A DNA stretch of 64,000 nucleotides from contig NC_091865.1 in NCBI RefSeq assembly GCF_019399895.1, positions 4,035,001 through 4,099,000 on the forward strand. Direction: 5' to 3'. Numbering within the stretch: position 1 is the stretch's first letter; every line of letters starts with the position of its first letter. A program made the translations under genes and the position numbers. Below are positions 23,821 to 35,611 of this stretch, piece after piece. This DNA comes from Cardiocondyla obscurior (Eukaryota; Arthropoda; Insecta; Hymenoptera; Formicidae). Below the pieces are notes generated by a model. That model ran no database searches. It saw only the letters and a list, made by a program, of their open reading frames with translations, and was not told the origin of the DNA.

Positions 23821-26800
23821 TTGAAACGGAAACGCGAAATGTTTCATCTCATAAATGTGACTAAAAGATACGCGACGGTTCCGCAATGTGTGTGTATTTT
23901 ATACATTATCTCGACGCATCGTAAATAGAAACGGAGCAGATAAATCAAACTGAATAGATTTCTGTACTGTATAGGATCAAATAGTGAATTTCCACTTCAG
24001 TGACACGCTGAAGATAATATCTATGTACATACATTAGTTTATTGTATAGATTTACGGTTTAATTGTATCTGTTGCGCTAACGAAGATCTGTGCTTGCACG
24101 CTATTTGCAGTGTTTACTCAATGAATCAGAGGCATTGAGTATTTCGTTGGGAGATAATCTAAATGCTTCGTATTTTCAAGCGTGTATGTTCTTCGTAAAT
24201 AATACGTATCTCTATATGAAAATTATTCTGAAAGTAATTAATTCTACAAATTTTCAAATACAACGATACTTAATACTTTACATTATTTTCTCAAAAAAAA
24301 AGAAAAAAACGAAAAAAAAACAAAAATATAATGTACGTGTCTCGTCGACATGCATAATTCAGTATATCAAAGGAGTTTGATTTAGGTTGCCACAATCTGT
24401 TTAAAGTGCCACCGGAACGCGAACGCATCGCGCAATCTCGTTAAAGATTCCGTGCGTAGTGTCTCTCGAGAGCGTGAATTCGCACCTGTTCTCCACTCCC
24501 GAGTGTTTATTTTTTGAGGATGGAAGAGGCGAGTTGAGTCGTTAGATGCCCCGCGAAAAGAAAACGCGGGGGCCGTTCTTCGTAGTTGGGGACTGTTTGT
24601 CGTGTATACATGCAAACGGCTCGCGGCAGACACGGCAAGAGGTGCGACGGAACACGTACGATATAACTACCAGCACCTGGCGCATAAAGCCCTGCACTGC
24701 ATACGTTATAAGGGCCTGCAAGTCCTCACGGCAGCGCAGCCGTAATATTTTCAGCTTCGCGCTCCCGACTACGTTTTTACGATACACTTGACGGCCGGAA
24801 CGTTGAATTTCCTCGAAACTGCATCGATGATATTGGAAAGCACAATCAAAGACGGCGCATTTATATGGGCGCTATCAAACTTTATTATCTCTATATCTTT
24901 TATTGCGACACGCAATTTACGCGAGCTGATCTCAATAAAGTATCGATATCATAATGAAATATTTAATAATAAAAAAAGAATCCTGTGTTTAGCGAAAGCA
25001 ACGGTATTACGGTAGTTATACTCACATTGTCTTTGAGTGAGATGGAAAGAGAGAGAAAAATAGGTATATACGAATATATTATGATGCAGAAACTGAGTAA
25101 GTGTACGCACGAAATTTAGTTGCATTAAAACACGTTTGTTTAATGTTTTTTTACTCACCGCAAAGTACGTCTCACTAGCTGGTGCAACAGGTGAATAGCA
25201 TTGTTCTACGTTACGCGAATTGCAAAGTGTTCCGAGATATTGAACAACATCTACATATGTTTGCAAAGTGCAACACGCACGATCCGCATCCGATTATCGC
25301 GACAATGTTGACTGAGAACATCGCCTGCATCATAATGTATAGACTTGTACAAATGAATACCACGTTTGCTCCGTGTTTTTTCGGATGAAATTTTTCATCG
25401 CGTATTATTAGATTCAAATTATGTCACTTGACGTAAGATCTAAATTTCTTTATATAATTAAAAATAACTTTTTTATGTAAAAACTTTCTTTTTTCTTCTC
25501 TCTTAATAAAAAAGAAAATATGTATATCTACAAACGATTAAGATATTAATCGAATATTTTGAAAACTCAAGTGAAATAAATAGTTTTAAAAAAATTGTAT
25601 ACGTTATACAACGGTTATGAAAAATGAATAATTCGAGCGATACCCAATCATAAGATTATCAGCAATCAGAGTTGATTACAACGTGCGATATCTGAATCAA
25701 AACGAGACGACATAATTCCTTAATTACTACATGCACTACCGCGCACTTTAGGAACGAAGTACGCACGTTTATCGTGGTTCAAGAATTATCTCGAGTGTAT
25801 GTATGGACGTACGTAGGAAGCATTTGACCGACGATCGGGTGTTATGGCCAGCCCTCGCGTTTCTTGCGCACTTGCTTTCTATTAAATGCCAGGTATAAAA
25901 TTGCAGGTTACAGCGGCCCATTTCTCATGCGTCTGGTCGAGCATGGAGAGGAACGAACCCGAGCGAATCGGTGAATGAAATGAGTTTCAGTCGCGTTAAG
26001 GTCATAAGTACCAATCCCGTTCTTCCAGTTTGGCTTTCGCGGATAGTCGGCTGGGTGTGCGTGCGTATACAGATACGCATTGTACACTTGGATACCAAAT
26101 ATCGCACGAGGGACCGCTGCCAATCGAAACATTCCACCAAAGATTCCGACCGGTGATAAATTATCGCGACGAAAGACGGCGGCAGTCATTCGTCAAAATA
26201 TCTGATCTTTCGAGTTTATTTCCGAAGCAACGGGTGCGTGCTACGCTGTACATATTATATGATCGTTCATGTTTCAGTGCGCAATTATTATACATATGTA
26301 TACGCGATAAGATTAAATTTATTATATTATCGGTTAAACAGAATAAGACAGTATACTAATAATTATAGAAGAAGATGTATTAATTTTTTTTTTAATTTAA
26401 TTAACAAAATTAATATAAAACATTTGGTTGTATTCGGGTATTTGTTTTATCTCGCGAAAAGTTAACAGATTATTTAATATTTTTTAAATGCTCGATGAAA
26501 CAGGAAAATGATAAATGCGAATGAATTAGAAAAGAGAATATACCAAAACGTTTGTTCTGCCTGCTTATGCATGCGTGTTCGTTTTTAATTATTTATCGCG
26601 GTTACGATCGATCGAGCGTACGTTCAAAGCGTCTCGCGATATATTATTTCATAGGCTAAAACCAGGAAGATTATGAACTACCGAGAGAACGGTTCGTAGA
26701 CGAACGTGTATGCTGACGGCAGATGGAGGTGTAAAGCCGCATCAGGATATAAATTATTGCCAGGTGATCCATCAGAGTATAACGGCGATTAAACGTAAAT

Positions 26801-27080
26801 CTTGCAAAAAGGCGAAGAAAATAGGATAAAAGTTATTATTCGCCACATAATTTAACATGATAATAAACCTTGATTTTTCTTTTTACATAATTCTAGAAAC
26901 ACCGCCTGCCTCTAGAAATAAAATAATTCTGATGCAAAATTGAGGGAAGTAAATGTAAATATAATTATCAAAAATCTCTTAGAAATTTACAAAAATTTTT
27001 TTAAAAAGATATTCAGTGAAAGATGGAGAAACGTACTATTTGAGTACGTTGTTAAATATGTAGTTGATTTAAGTCAAGTT
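23821..27080. other. AT-leaning non-coding DNA
   Basis: Holds the DRE-like motif and AT-rich stretches at 25420-25640 and 26330-27060. ORFs are short and unremarkable. Confidence 0.5.
24941..24948. promoter_or_regulatory. DRE-like motif TATCGATA
   Basis: This is an exact 8-bp palindrome equal to the DREF recognition site that is common in insect core promoters and insulators. One copy per 64 kb is expected by chance, and no transcript start can be tied to it. Confidence 0.15.
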
Positions 27081-27428
27081 CAATCAGTCTCATCGCTTTG
27101 AATTGCGTCTCTCGTGCACGATATGCGCGCTACTGTGATGTCGCAATTTTTTAATAACGCGGCCCTTCAGCATGAATTGTAAATAAGGCGATCGCATTTG
27201 CATCCTGATGGTGCACGACTCCCTGAACTCATCAGCGTCACGATCATGCCCAGCGCGATATTTATTCCGCGATCGTCGGTGGACCGCCGCCGCGTCGGTC
27301 GGTCGCGCCAACTTCTCCTATCCCCCTGGGTGGACGCTGTACTAATTACAGAAATAATTAATGCCGCGACTACCCCTGCGCGTTACACGGATCGGACTAG
27401 CAAAAGATGAAAGTGCGATACAAAAGCC

Positions 27429-27449
27429 AGAGAGAGAGAGAGAGAGAGA
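27429..27449 (+). repeat. (AG)n microsatellite
   Basis: Twenty-one bases of pure AG repeat, giving adjacent GAGAG elements about 2.2 kb upstream of the candidate start codon. Confidence 0.95.
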
Positions 27450-28380
27450 TCAGAGCCGAGTAAATTAGCGTGTCTCTAAGGTACACACAGGGTGTCTCGG
27501 CCTTTGGTATAATGGATCGGGAATGGATTAACAGCGGTGCGAAATGTAGAGAAGAGAATCGCGTACAGACGGCATAGTCGCGTAGATCCCCCGAAACGAG
27601 TCCCACGGCAACGTATTCTAATGGACAAGCCACCGCTGTCCACATTAGCCCGAAACAATTGCATTGTTTTTCTCACAATGACGGAGCGCGCGTGCGTGCC
27701 GATTGCAGGGGTGGAAAACGGACTTCTCGTCTCATGGAATATTGGGTTTCCCGTCGTACGCGGGGAAACCGCGTCCCACGTCTCTCAGCCACTGGCGTAA
27801 TGGTCGCCGTAAAGAATTGCGACGACGGCGTGCAGACGCGGGAATCCGACCGTCGAATCAATTGCCATTGTATTTTGCATCGCACGAAATGGCCAAGTTA
27901 ACCCTGAGCTTTGCGAAACCGAGAGAAACGGTACAACGATCGATCGGAACAAATATACTTTTGTTCACAATTTTTTTTAAACACCTTGTTTACGACAAAA
28001 AGGAATAATTATTATAATTAATTAAATGATGCTTAATCCGTTTGGAAACTCGAATATTATCCGTCCGTCATTATTGCACACGGTATATCACACATTTTTT
28101 AGTTTAATTTTTCAGAGAAAACGTTGCGAAACGCGAGATACATCGTTATTAACGCTGATTATAAATAATTTGGCGCTTTACAATTTTACATATAATTTGC
28201 TGGCATCGATATCCGCTGTCGACATATTGCAGATCGCGCGCAATTCTCAATCCAATTTAGCAAATGGAGTTAAATCGATCATCCGTGAAAGTACTCGATA
28301 CAGGGAGCGGCTATCGACTGGTAAATTCGTTAGTGAATATTAGTTTTAATTAAAATTTCGATGGGATGAGGATTCATCAT

Positions 28381-28500
28381 TGCGCCCGCCGTCGCCGCCG
28401 CCTCTACAGCAGCGCATCGCATCGTTAACATGGCGGCTCGTCTATTTCGTCGTGTAAATTATGCCCAGCCCGGCGGCTGCCGGAGCGAACCAATGATAAA
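28381..28500. promoter_or_regulatory. CpG/GCC-rich patch with a YY1/Pho-like motif upstream of the candidate exon
   Basis: An abrupt GC-rich patch (CGCCCGCCGTCGCCGCCGCC at its start) follows AT-rich DNA about 1.2 kb upstream of the candidate start codon. It contains AACATGGC at 28427-28434, whose reverse complement GCCATGTT fits the Pho/YY1 core GCCAT, a motif often found near start sites and Polycomb elements. No TATA box or initiator can be placed with confidence. It could be a promoter-proximal or Polycomb-type element, or simply one more CpG-rich block. Confidence 0.22.
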
Positions 28501-29677
28501 GTTTGTTTTTTAATTAAAAATCTGCCACCCGTCCGACGGCATCGGTGGTGAAAGGATCGTCACCTCGTGTGACAGCCGCTCTCGAACACGCGCCGGCGCG
28601 ACGTACCGTTCGTTATGCGAAACGCATTTCGATTTTGTCGCGACGCCCCTGTATAAATATCGCGGCTCGTCGGGCTATGTTTAATCGGTCGGAAGAGCGT
28701 CACGCCATCCTCCACTCACCGTTACATGTCAGAAATTGCCTGTCAACAATCTTTGACGGGCTCGCGTTGCACGCGCGAAGAATATTATATGCGGCGCGCG
28801 CTAAGATTTTATGCAGAATTACTGAAATAGAAATCGTCCCGAATTAGAAAGCAGCAGGAAACGCGTACCCTCGTAAAACATTTACGATAAAGTAATTTAA
28901 CATCGTTCTCCACTCATATAAATTGCTTTTGATACCCAAGCAAAATTGATAATAGCATTTCCAATAATTAAAATATGAAATTATTTATAATACGAATATA
29001 TGAGGCAGAGATTGGAGCAAATTGAAACAGCCAAGTGCTGCGAAATTGTAGTTGAAACTTTCGCGTTATCATTCCCGCGTTACACTGAATATCGGGGCAG
29101 ACAGAAGAGGGTAAGCAATTTTCATTGTTCCGTTTCTACTTGATAGGTATTTCTTTCTCCGGCTCCACTGCTAGCGGACTCGGATTAGCTTAGCGAGAAA
29201 TGTTTCCCGTAAACGAATACCAACGTGTATAAATTGATATGGCTGCAACGTATCGCGGCGAGAGAACGGAATTTCGAAAGCTTTCTGCGAAAGTAACCGG
29301 GGGAGGAAGCAATTTTCCACGCCGTCCGTATTTGTAGTTCTTTGGTGTGCAACGATTCTTTGTCCTGTAAATAGCGCTCTCTCATTGGCACGCGTCGGAC
29401 ATCGTGTTTGCCATGTCGGGCGAAATACCAGGTCGCGCGCCGCATCGGAAAGCGTCAACTGAAATTCAACCGCACGTTGCACCTACCACCTCCTGCAACA
29501 CGTCTGGTGGCGGCGATCTCGCGCTGCTCGAAAACCGGCGGCCGGGGCTGACGATGGCCGTTCGGCCGCGATTTATGAGGTGTCGAAATTGCACGTTGTT
29601 TCTCGTGAAATTTATAGCATCGGCGTCGTACAAGTATCCGGTATCCTTGGTATCGACTTGCCTCCTAGGCACGCGGG

Positions 29678-29810
29678 ATGAGGCACCTCTTATTATCGCG
29701 GTGGGGCCAATTTATCGTGCACCTGTCAGTGATCGCGATCTCTTTGATGCTCCTACCCGTCCAAGGACCCGTCCCCCCCTTCCGAATCCTGGCGGACGTT
29801 AACTTCAAAG
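29678..29810 (+). CDS. Candidate first coding exon: signal peptide of a secreted or membrane protein
   Basis: The ATG at 29678 opens a frame that starts with a short basic N-region (Arg2, His3, Arg8), followed by a hydrophobic core at about residues 11-27 (FIVHLSVIAISLMLLP) and a possible signal-peptidase site after VQG (residue 30). An in-frame TAG at 29666-29668 lies just upstream, which supports this start if the mRNA is contiguous. The base at -3 is a purine. After 44 codons plus one base the sequence reads CAAAG|GTAACT, a reasonable insect 5' splice site, so the exon would end in phase 1. A phase-1 junction just after the signal peptide is common in genes for secreted and immunoglobulin-superfamily proteins; that link is inference and no family can be named. 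If the donor is not used, the frame continues to TAA at 29924-29926, giving 82 residues with an RKKR furin-type site at residues 57-60 and no paired cysteines. It could also be a chance ORF in CpG-rich DNA. A weak 3' splice site (TGCCTCCTAG, ending at 29668) would allow an upstream 5'-UTR exon. Confidence 0.4.
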
Positions 29811-29816
29811 GTAACT
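29808..29816 (+). other. Candidate 5' splice site (phase 1)
   Basis: AAG|GTAACT matches the donor consensus MAG|GTRAGT at all but one of the intronic positions +1 to +6 (C for G at +5). It falls 14 residues after the predicted signal-peptide cleavage site. It would begin a plus-strand intron that is still open at the right edge of the window. Confidence 0.4.
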
Positions 29817-30934
29817 TTGAAGAATGGTTCCCTGGCGATGATTCTCGTAAGAAAAGGGGTGGAATGTTATTAAAGGGTGATTCGAAGAATTTGGCGTACT
29901 TCTCTGACATCGCTCCGAAGTTATAATGAAAGAAAGCTGCGTCTAATTAACGTTAAGACAAACAACGCGAAAGTGGCCGACGGAAGGGCTAACTTGATTG
30001 CGCGTAACGCTCTCGCCGATCTTTGTATCCTTGATATTATTATTCTCAGTAATTTATTTACGTTAAACTTTCCTCTTATCTTGGCCGATGCGGTATGTCT
30101 CGCCGCTTCTGCTTGCCTTTCGGATTTAAATCACACAAACTTTCGACTTTTATACTCTTACTTTGTTTTAAAACTTATTCAATTGCTTTGTAACGCTTGC
30201 TGCGATCGTAAAAAATTTTATGACATATAAAAAACATTCTCGGATAGATTTACTTTCATATTAATCCAGGAATGATATCGTAGCTATATTTCACTTAAAT
30301 TAATATTAGAAAAATATTTGTAGAATAATTCTTTTTCTTTTTTCGTTGTGTTATTGAAGTACTTTGAAATAATCAAAAATAAAATTTTTTTTTTTTAGTA
30401 CATCTGAACATAAACTGTTACATACTATTTTAATAACTGACGTTCTTCTTGTTTACAAAACAAAATCCTTTTTGAAGCAAAGTATATTAAAATTCTCCCA
30501 ATGCGTGCTTGAAGTTGGATTCATTCTGTCACAATGCTGTATATCTCGTGAAAGGATTGGAACCAGCACAAGCGTTGGGAATATAAATCAATTTTAAACC
30601 TTCCATAATTCTTTCACAAAAACAGACTCTAACTTTCTTTCTTCGATCGGCGGATCCTCCGCGGAATTTCCGGGTGATCGGCCGAGACTTACTGCCTTCT
30701 CTTTTGAGTTGTACGGCACCATTCAGTAGAACGTTTCACGTCCGGCTCGTCGATTGTACTCGCGAGCGCTCGCACGCTCTCCGGATGCACCGTAATTGCG
30801 TCCATAAAGACTGGAGTTGCCGTTCTGTCTCTCCGCTGCGTGCGGGACGTAATAAAAGAAAAGATCACAGATGCAATAAAGTGGCGAGCCACCTTATAAG
30901 CGACCGACGGTAGGATCGTACGCTAGATAACGTA

Positions 30935-31080
30935 GGCAGAACGAATGAGAAGGAGAGAGACGGTGATTGTAAAGAGGCCAAGGTAGCGGACAGAGAAATG
31001 GAAAAGAAGAAAAAAGGAAGAAAAAAAAAAAAAAAAAGAAAAAGAAAGGAACGGAAGAACGTAAAAGCAGTAGAAACAAT
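30935..31080 (+). repeat. Purine-rich tract with long A-runs
   Basis: GA-rich sequence includes an uninterrupted A-run of 16-17 bases at about 31021-31037. It is followed within 110 bp by the CT-rich tract at 31182-31240, repeating the purine-arm/pyrimidine-arm layout seen at 17.2-17.5 kb. Confidence 0.65.
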
Positions 31081-31181
31081 ATCGAGTGCATCCCTCCCCC
31101 GTCTTTCCTCCTGCTGCGTCGCGTACCTCTTTCATTTCCAGCGGCGGCACGTAGAGCGCAATTGCTTGGAGAGCAAGTATG

Positions 31182-31240
31182 TCTCTCTCTCTCTCTCTCT
31201 CTCTTTTTTTTATGTCTCCCTTTGTCTCTCTTTGTCTTCT
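31182..31240 (+). repeat. (TC)n microsatellite and pyrimidine-rich tail
   Basis: A pure TC run at 31182-31204 is followed by T-rich and TGTCTC-type sequence. Confidence 0.9.
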
Positions 31241-31700
31241 CGCGCTTTACTACGCCAGCGACCATCGTCTCGTCGTCTATCTATCTCGGTTCGCCGCGTG
31301 AGCTACCGGTGTTTCGCAGTGTAGCATCGCGACAATATATATTCCAGGTACTTATGGAGCGACGGCACATGCTCGTTCTCACCCTTATTGCAAGGAGCAT
31401 TCTAGCTGTCTCTCCCTTTCTGCTTTCTCTCTTTCGCTCTTTCTCATCCACCGCGTGCATCTGGATACCCCTCGTGTACAGCGCGCTCTCCGTACCACCG
31501 ATATTGCCATCGAAGAGGACCCTCCTTCGCCTATCCCGCGGACGTATTACGAGTATAAAATATTCAGAAGCCGCACGTGGATGCGGACACGCCACGGACT
31601 TGTCGGCGGAATAACGACTCGTGGCTACGAAGTTTCAAGTCGTATGACGCACAAAATGATGATTTTTCAAATACCTTTTTTTAGTGCGCATCTTTATCAA

Positions 31701-31715
31701 TTTTTTTTTTTTTTT
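31701..31715 (+). repeat. Poly(T) run, 15 nt
   Basis: Fifteen consecutive T bases. Confidence 0.9.
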
Positions 31716-32049
31716 ATGTTTAAAGTAGTAATTGAAAGATTGAACTCATTGCTTAATTTAAACGCGAACAATTTGATTCTATTTTATATATCGCGATAAT
31801 TGACAAAAAAAAGTGATTCTTTATTTTAGAAATAATAGCAAATTTTTTTAATCATTTATTTTCAAGTATAAATATATCGCGCAATGAAATTGTCTTACTT
31901 CCGGGTACAAAGAACGATCCCTTTCGGTCGACAAGATTATGGCTTCCGATGCACGCTCGAAGGGAATGTCGTTGTCGCCCGAAGTTCCGTTGCTGAGCAC
32001 GTGCAAAGATTTGCAGAGTAATTCGAATGTGTTTGGTTGTGACGTGAGA

Positions 32050-32070
32050 CTAAATGCAATTTGCATTTAG
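32050..32070. promoter_or_regulatory. 21-bp perfect palindrome with paired POU-type half sites
   Basis: Two 10-bp arms (CTAAATGCAA and TTGCATTTAG) are perfectly complementary around a single central T. The core ATGCAATTTGCAT holds two opposed ATGCAA-like half sites, close to the octamer ATGCAAAT bound by POU homeodomain proteins. A perfect 10-bp arm with a one-base centre is expected about 0.06 times in 64 kb of random DNA. The region is moderately AT-rich, which raises that somewhat. Confidence 0.4.
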
Positions 32071-35000
32071 TATTCTCAAAAGAAAACTACAAACAGTCGC
32101 CATTTGACGCATAATACAAGTATAAATAATTTTATACGGATAAAGTAATTATTATTTCAATTAATATATAGATTTTTATCATTTCTGTACCATTTTTAAT
32201 AAAAATTTTTTTATAAAAGTTATTATTCAAGAGCAAGATAAATTAAGATATTTAAATGATTTACTTCTTGACTATTACGAATCGTATCAGATGATATTCC
32301 ATATGGTTAATTGCATTTTTTAATATCTTTGACTGTGATATTAGCAGATGATTTGCACGAATATAAATAAATTTTATTCGTTACATTTAATGAGAAGCAC
32401 TGAAAGCATGCTTGAAATTATTAAAATACGAATAACGACGCGTCGGAAATAATGAACGTTTGGAAAATTAACAGAACCGTTATCGTCGATGTTTGACGCA
32501 TATTCGTACGCTACGTATTTATTACGTTACATTTTAATAAAATACATTTAAACAAAATTCACATATCTACGTACAGAACGTTATCACATAATTGTGATTT
32601 ATCTTGAGATTCGATTATAGTTTCTCCAATGTAATTAATTTTTAATTAAGTGTAACATATGCCGTGCGCGATTTATAAAGTCAAGCAATAGAGAAATACA
32701 AATATTATTTAGTTGGGTAATTTAAAATTATATTAGTTATATTAATGAAAATCTAAGCGTAGCCAATTCAGAATGATCTTATCATTGAGAAATATTAATG
32801 CAAATGTCAGAAGTGGAAAAACAAACTTTCTCGAGATTCATTTTAAATTATCTTTCGCAAGTTATTTCACCAAAAGTAATTTCATACAAAAAGCCGTTGT
32901 CAGCTTCTATTCTAAGTTTTCGCAACAAAAGTTCGCAGTATGGCAACAGTGATGGTAGAGCGATTTTCCTTCCTCCCCCTCACGGCGCGACGCGCTAAAT
33001 ATTTCAACCGGGCATCGGTAATCCGTTTCCAACTGAAACCGTTGACGGCGTTTCAACTAAGGAGACACGGTGCTCCATCCTTTTAAAGCCGGTGGAAGGG
33101 ATCAACGACCGAGATGAGACAATCCGTAGACGAATTCGCCGCGCTGCACCGGCGAGGCCGCGCGAAAGAGACAAAAAGGTGAGAAACCCGCACACGCGCG
33201 CGCGATTCCGCTTGCGGGTGAAACTCCGGCGTGTGTTTCGCGAAACAAAGGAAGTATCTTTGCAGCGGCTCCTTACGAAAAGGGAGTAAGACCGCGTTTC
33301 GCCGTCCGCGCGAGCTTTCGTTCCTGCCTCGCCCGTTTTCCTGTCCTTTGCTGGTCGCGCTTCACGCCATCTCTTTTTTCCCTCCCTCCCCTCTAATCTC
33401 TTCTCGCACAATTCTCGGCACGGGGTGACACGCGGATCCCCGAGCTCAGCCTTTAAACTCGAGAAGCAGCTTTCAGCCTAGAATCTCGCAGCCAGAGGTT
33501 CCGTCAGCCAGGATCAAGCCTTCCACCTCTATTCCCGACTGTTTTCCGCTCCACGCACGCTTTTACGCGATGAAAAGTCGAAGTCTTATAACTACGCTAC
33601 GTTGAGGCGAAAGGGCGGAAGCTCAAAAATAGCTTTCAATTTTATCCAGCTGATATTCTCTCAACAATTAATGAGAAACGCGTTGATTTTACATTTCCGT
33701 CGGAGCTTATTATTTTTGCGCACTCTCACCCATAAAGGTCTCGTTATTTTCTTAATTTGCGCTACGTATTTGAAAACTACTTGACTGTGAAAGAAGTATA
33801 CATTATACCTACTTCATTGCTCTTTCGCGTACGTATGTATGTGAATGAAATGAACCCGCCTCTTTTGTACGGCGGAGTATAAAGATTTTCATTCTCGGGG
33901 TGTATAAATGTGATATCCGATTCAGCGGTGTTAGTTGAGGAACTTGTTTTTGTAGCGAAAAATTTTTACTGCCGCATTGAGGGGACCCCCATTCGCGCGG
34001 CAAGTAAAGCGCGTCCGCGTCATCGTGCGCAAATAGTACGTTAGCAATGAGCGTAAATAATATCCCCGGTCCACCGTCAATTACTTCGCATTATCACAAT
34101 ATTCACAACTACAACGATATCTCGCTCGACCTTCTCGACCTCGATCTTACCCGACGTTTAAAACGGCAGAAAATGTGCGCCTCTCTCGTACGCGAATATG
34201 CAAGATTTTCGTCTTGAGTAATTTTGAATAGTTGGTAACTTTTTAAATTCAATGACGATCTCACAATAATAAATTGATAATAATTTGTAACTACGAAAGG
34301 TACACAGAGTTTTCCGGTATATATTCAAACGTATGTCTGCTGGAACCGCTTAATTACAAAGAATATCTTTCTAAGAAGCAGATATTTCAGAGCGCATCCT
34401 TTTTGCGAAGGAAAATACGCGCGGTGCCTTCCTGCATCGACGAATAATGTCTTACAGCATCTTATGCTCATTTAATATCTAAGAAAAAAAAAACACAAAA
34501 TCTACCGCGGAACGGCATCTACCTTCCTCCAGGAAATCATAGAAGAGTGTGCAGTTAACTGTAAATAGTCGGTCGCAACAGGCGGTAATAAGCGCTTATC
34601 TTTAACGCGATAATAAAGAGCCGCCGCTGAGGCTGCGGACAATCGGATATGAGGTCCGTGAGAACGGAAGAAGTCATCGAGACAATGCATGCGTAAGCTT
34701 TCGAATGCTCCAGAGACGCGAGTAAAATTGAATTTTTGCGTTTAAATTATTACGTAAACTTGCAACCAAAACACAAACGCATATTAATATGCAGGTCGTC
34801 TGTTCCATTTGCGCAAGCTGGCTTATTGTTAGTGAGTTACGTGTGTAATTACACAGTCTATGAATATAATAATCTCTATAACGCTAGTTTGTATATAATT
34901 AATATTATATAATGTACGATGAAAGCTTTCTGTTGTTTAGTAACGAAGCAAATTGTAGTTACGGCAAAACGTTTCTGCTGTTAGAAACGTGAATCGAGGA

Positions 35001-35579
35001 AAAAAAAAAGGGAGAAATATACTAATACGGTCAATCAATAGAAAAAGAAATAGGAACGAAAGCAAAGATGGGTAAGCTTTACGAGGGCAGAGGATAGGAA
35101 GCGGGAACGAATGACCGAATACATTAGGAGAGATCCTATCGGAGAGTACAGCCCGTTACCTGTGTTCGCCTCGGACCAAATTGGAGGCTGGTTCGTCGTG
35201 GAGACTCTCCGGAATACATTCCCCGATCTTTTCTCGACCCTTTGCGAGAAACGCTCGCAACGCGGAGTGACAAATGGTTTCGGCCCTGAAAACGCCACGG
35301 CCGTTATTTCGTGTCCCTCCTTCGCCTTGTGGTTTTCTTCGGCAATGTTTTTTCGCGCCGTGCGACACGCTTGTAACAAACGTTTCGCGACGATGTTTGC
35401 GTATAAAGAACTCTTGGCGTTACTGCGACACAGTGTCTTGTGACGTATCGCGACACACCTTACGGGAAGAACACGGTACCGGAATCAGGCAGTTGATACC
35501 TCTGTGCAGTTTAGCAGTTGAAAAGCTTTCAAACGGTCCCGTTAATGCAAAGAAATCTTTCTTTTATGTCTGTGCATAT

Positions 35580-35611
35580 ATTATTATTATCATTATTATT
35601 ATTATTATTAA
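35580..35611 (+). repeat. (ATT)n microsatellite
   Basis: An ATT trinucleotide repeat of about 10 units has one C interruption at 35591 and passes into ATTAATTAATT. Confidence 0.95.

Larger units (their letters stand above)
27081..29677. other. CpG-rich upstream region of the candidate exon
   Basis: Contains the AG repeat at 27429, CpG-dense patches at 27240-27920 and 28381-28850, an AT-rich gap at about 28860-29060, and a second CpG-dense patch from 29380. If the candidate exon is real, promoter or 5'-UTR sequence should lie here, but I cannot place a transcription start. Confidence 0.4.
29927..33000. other. Proposed intron, part 1
   Basis: AT-rich at 30230-30500 and 32090-32800, with the GA/CT low-complexity pair at 30.9-31.2 kb and the POU-like palindrome at 32050. 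No exon seen. Confidence 0.45.

Noticed and set aside
29404..29802. 132-codon plus-strand ORF overlapping the candidate exon in another frame
   Set aside because: No signal peptide; Arg/Pro-rich tail expected from GC-rich DNA. The 29678 frame has better features.
31325..31355. ATATATATTCCAGGTACTTA as a possible ratchet point
   Set aside because: The upstream sequence is AT-alternating, not pyrimidine-rich, and GTACTT is a poor donor.
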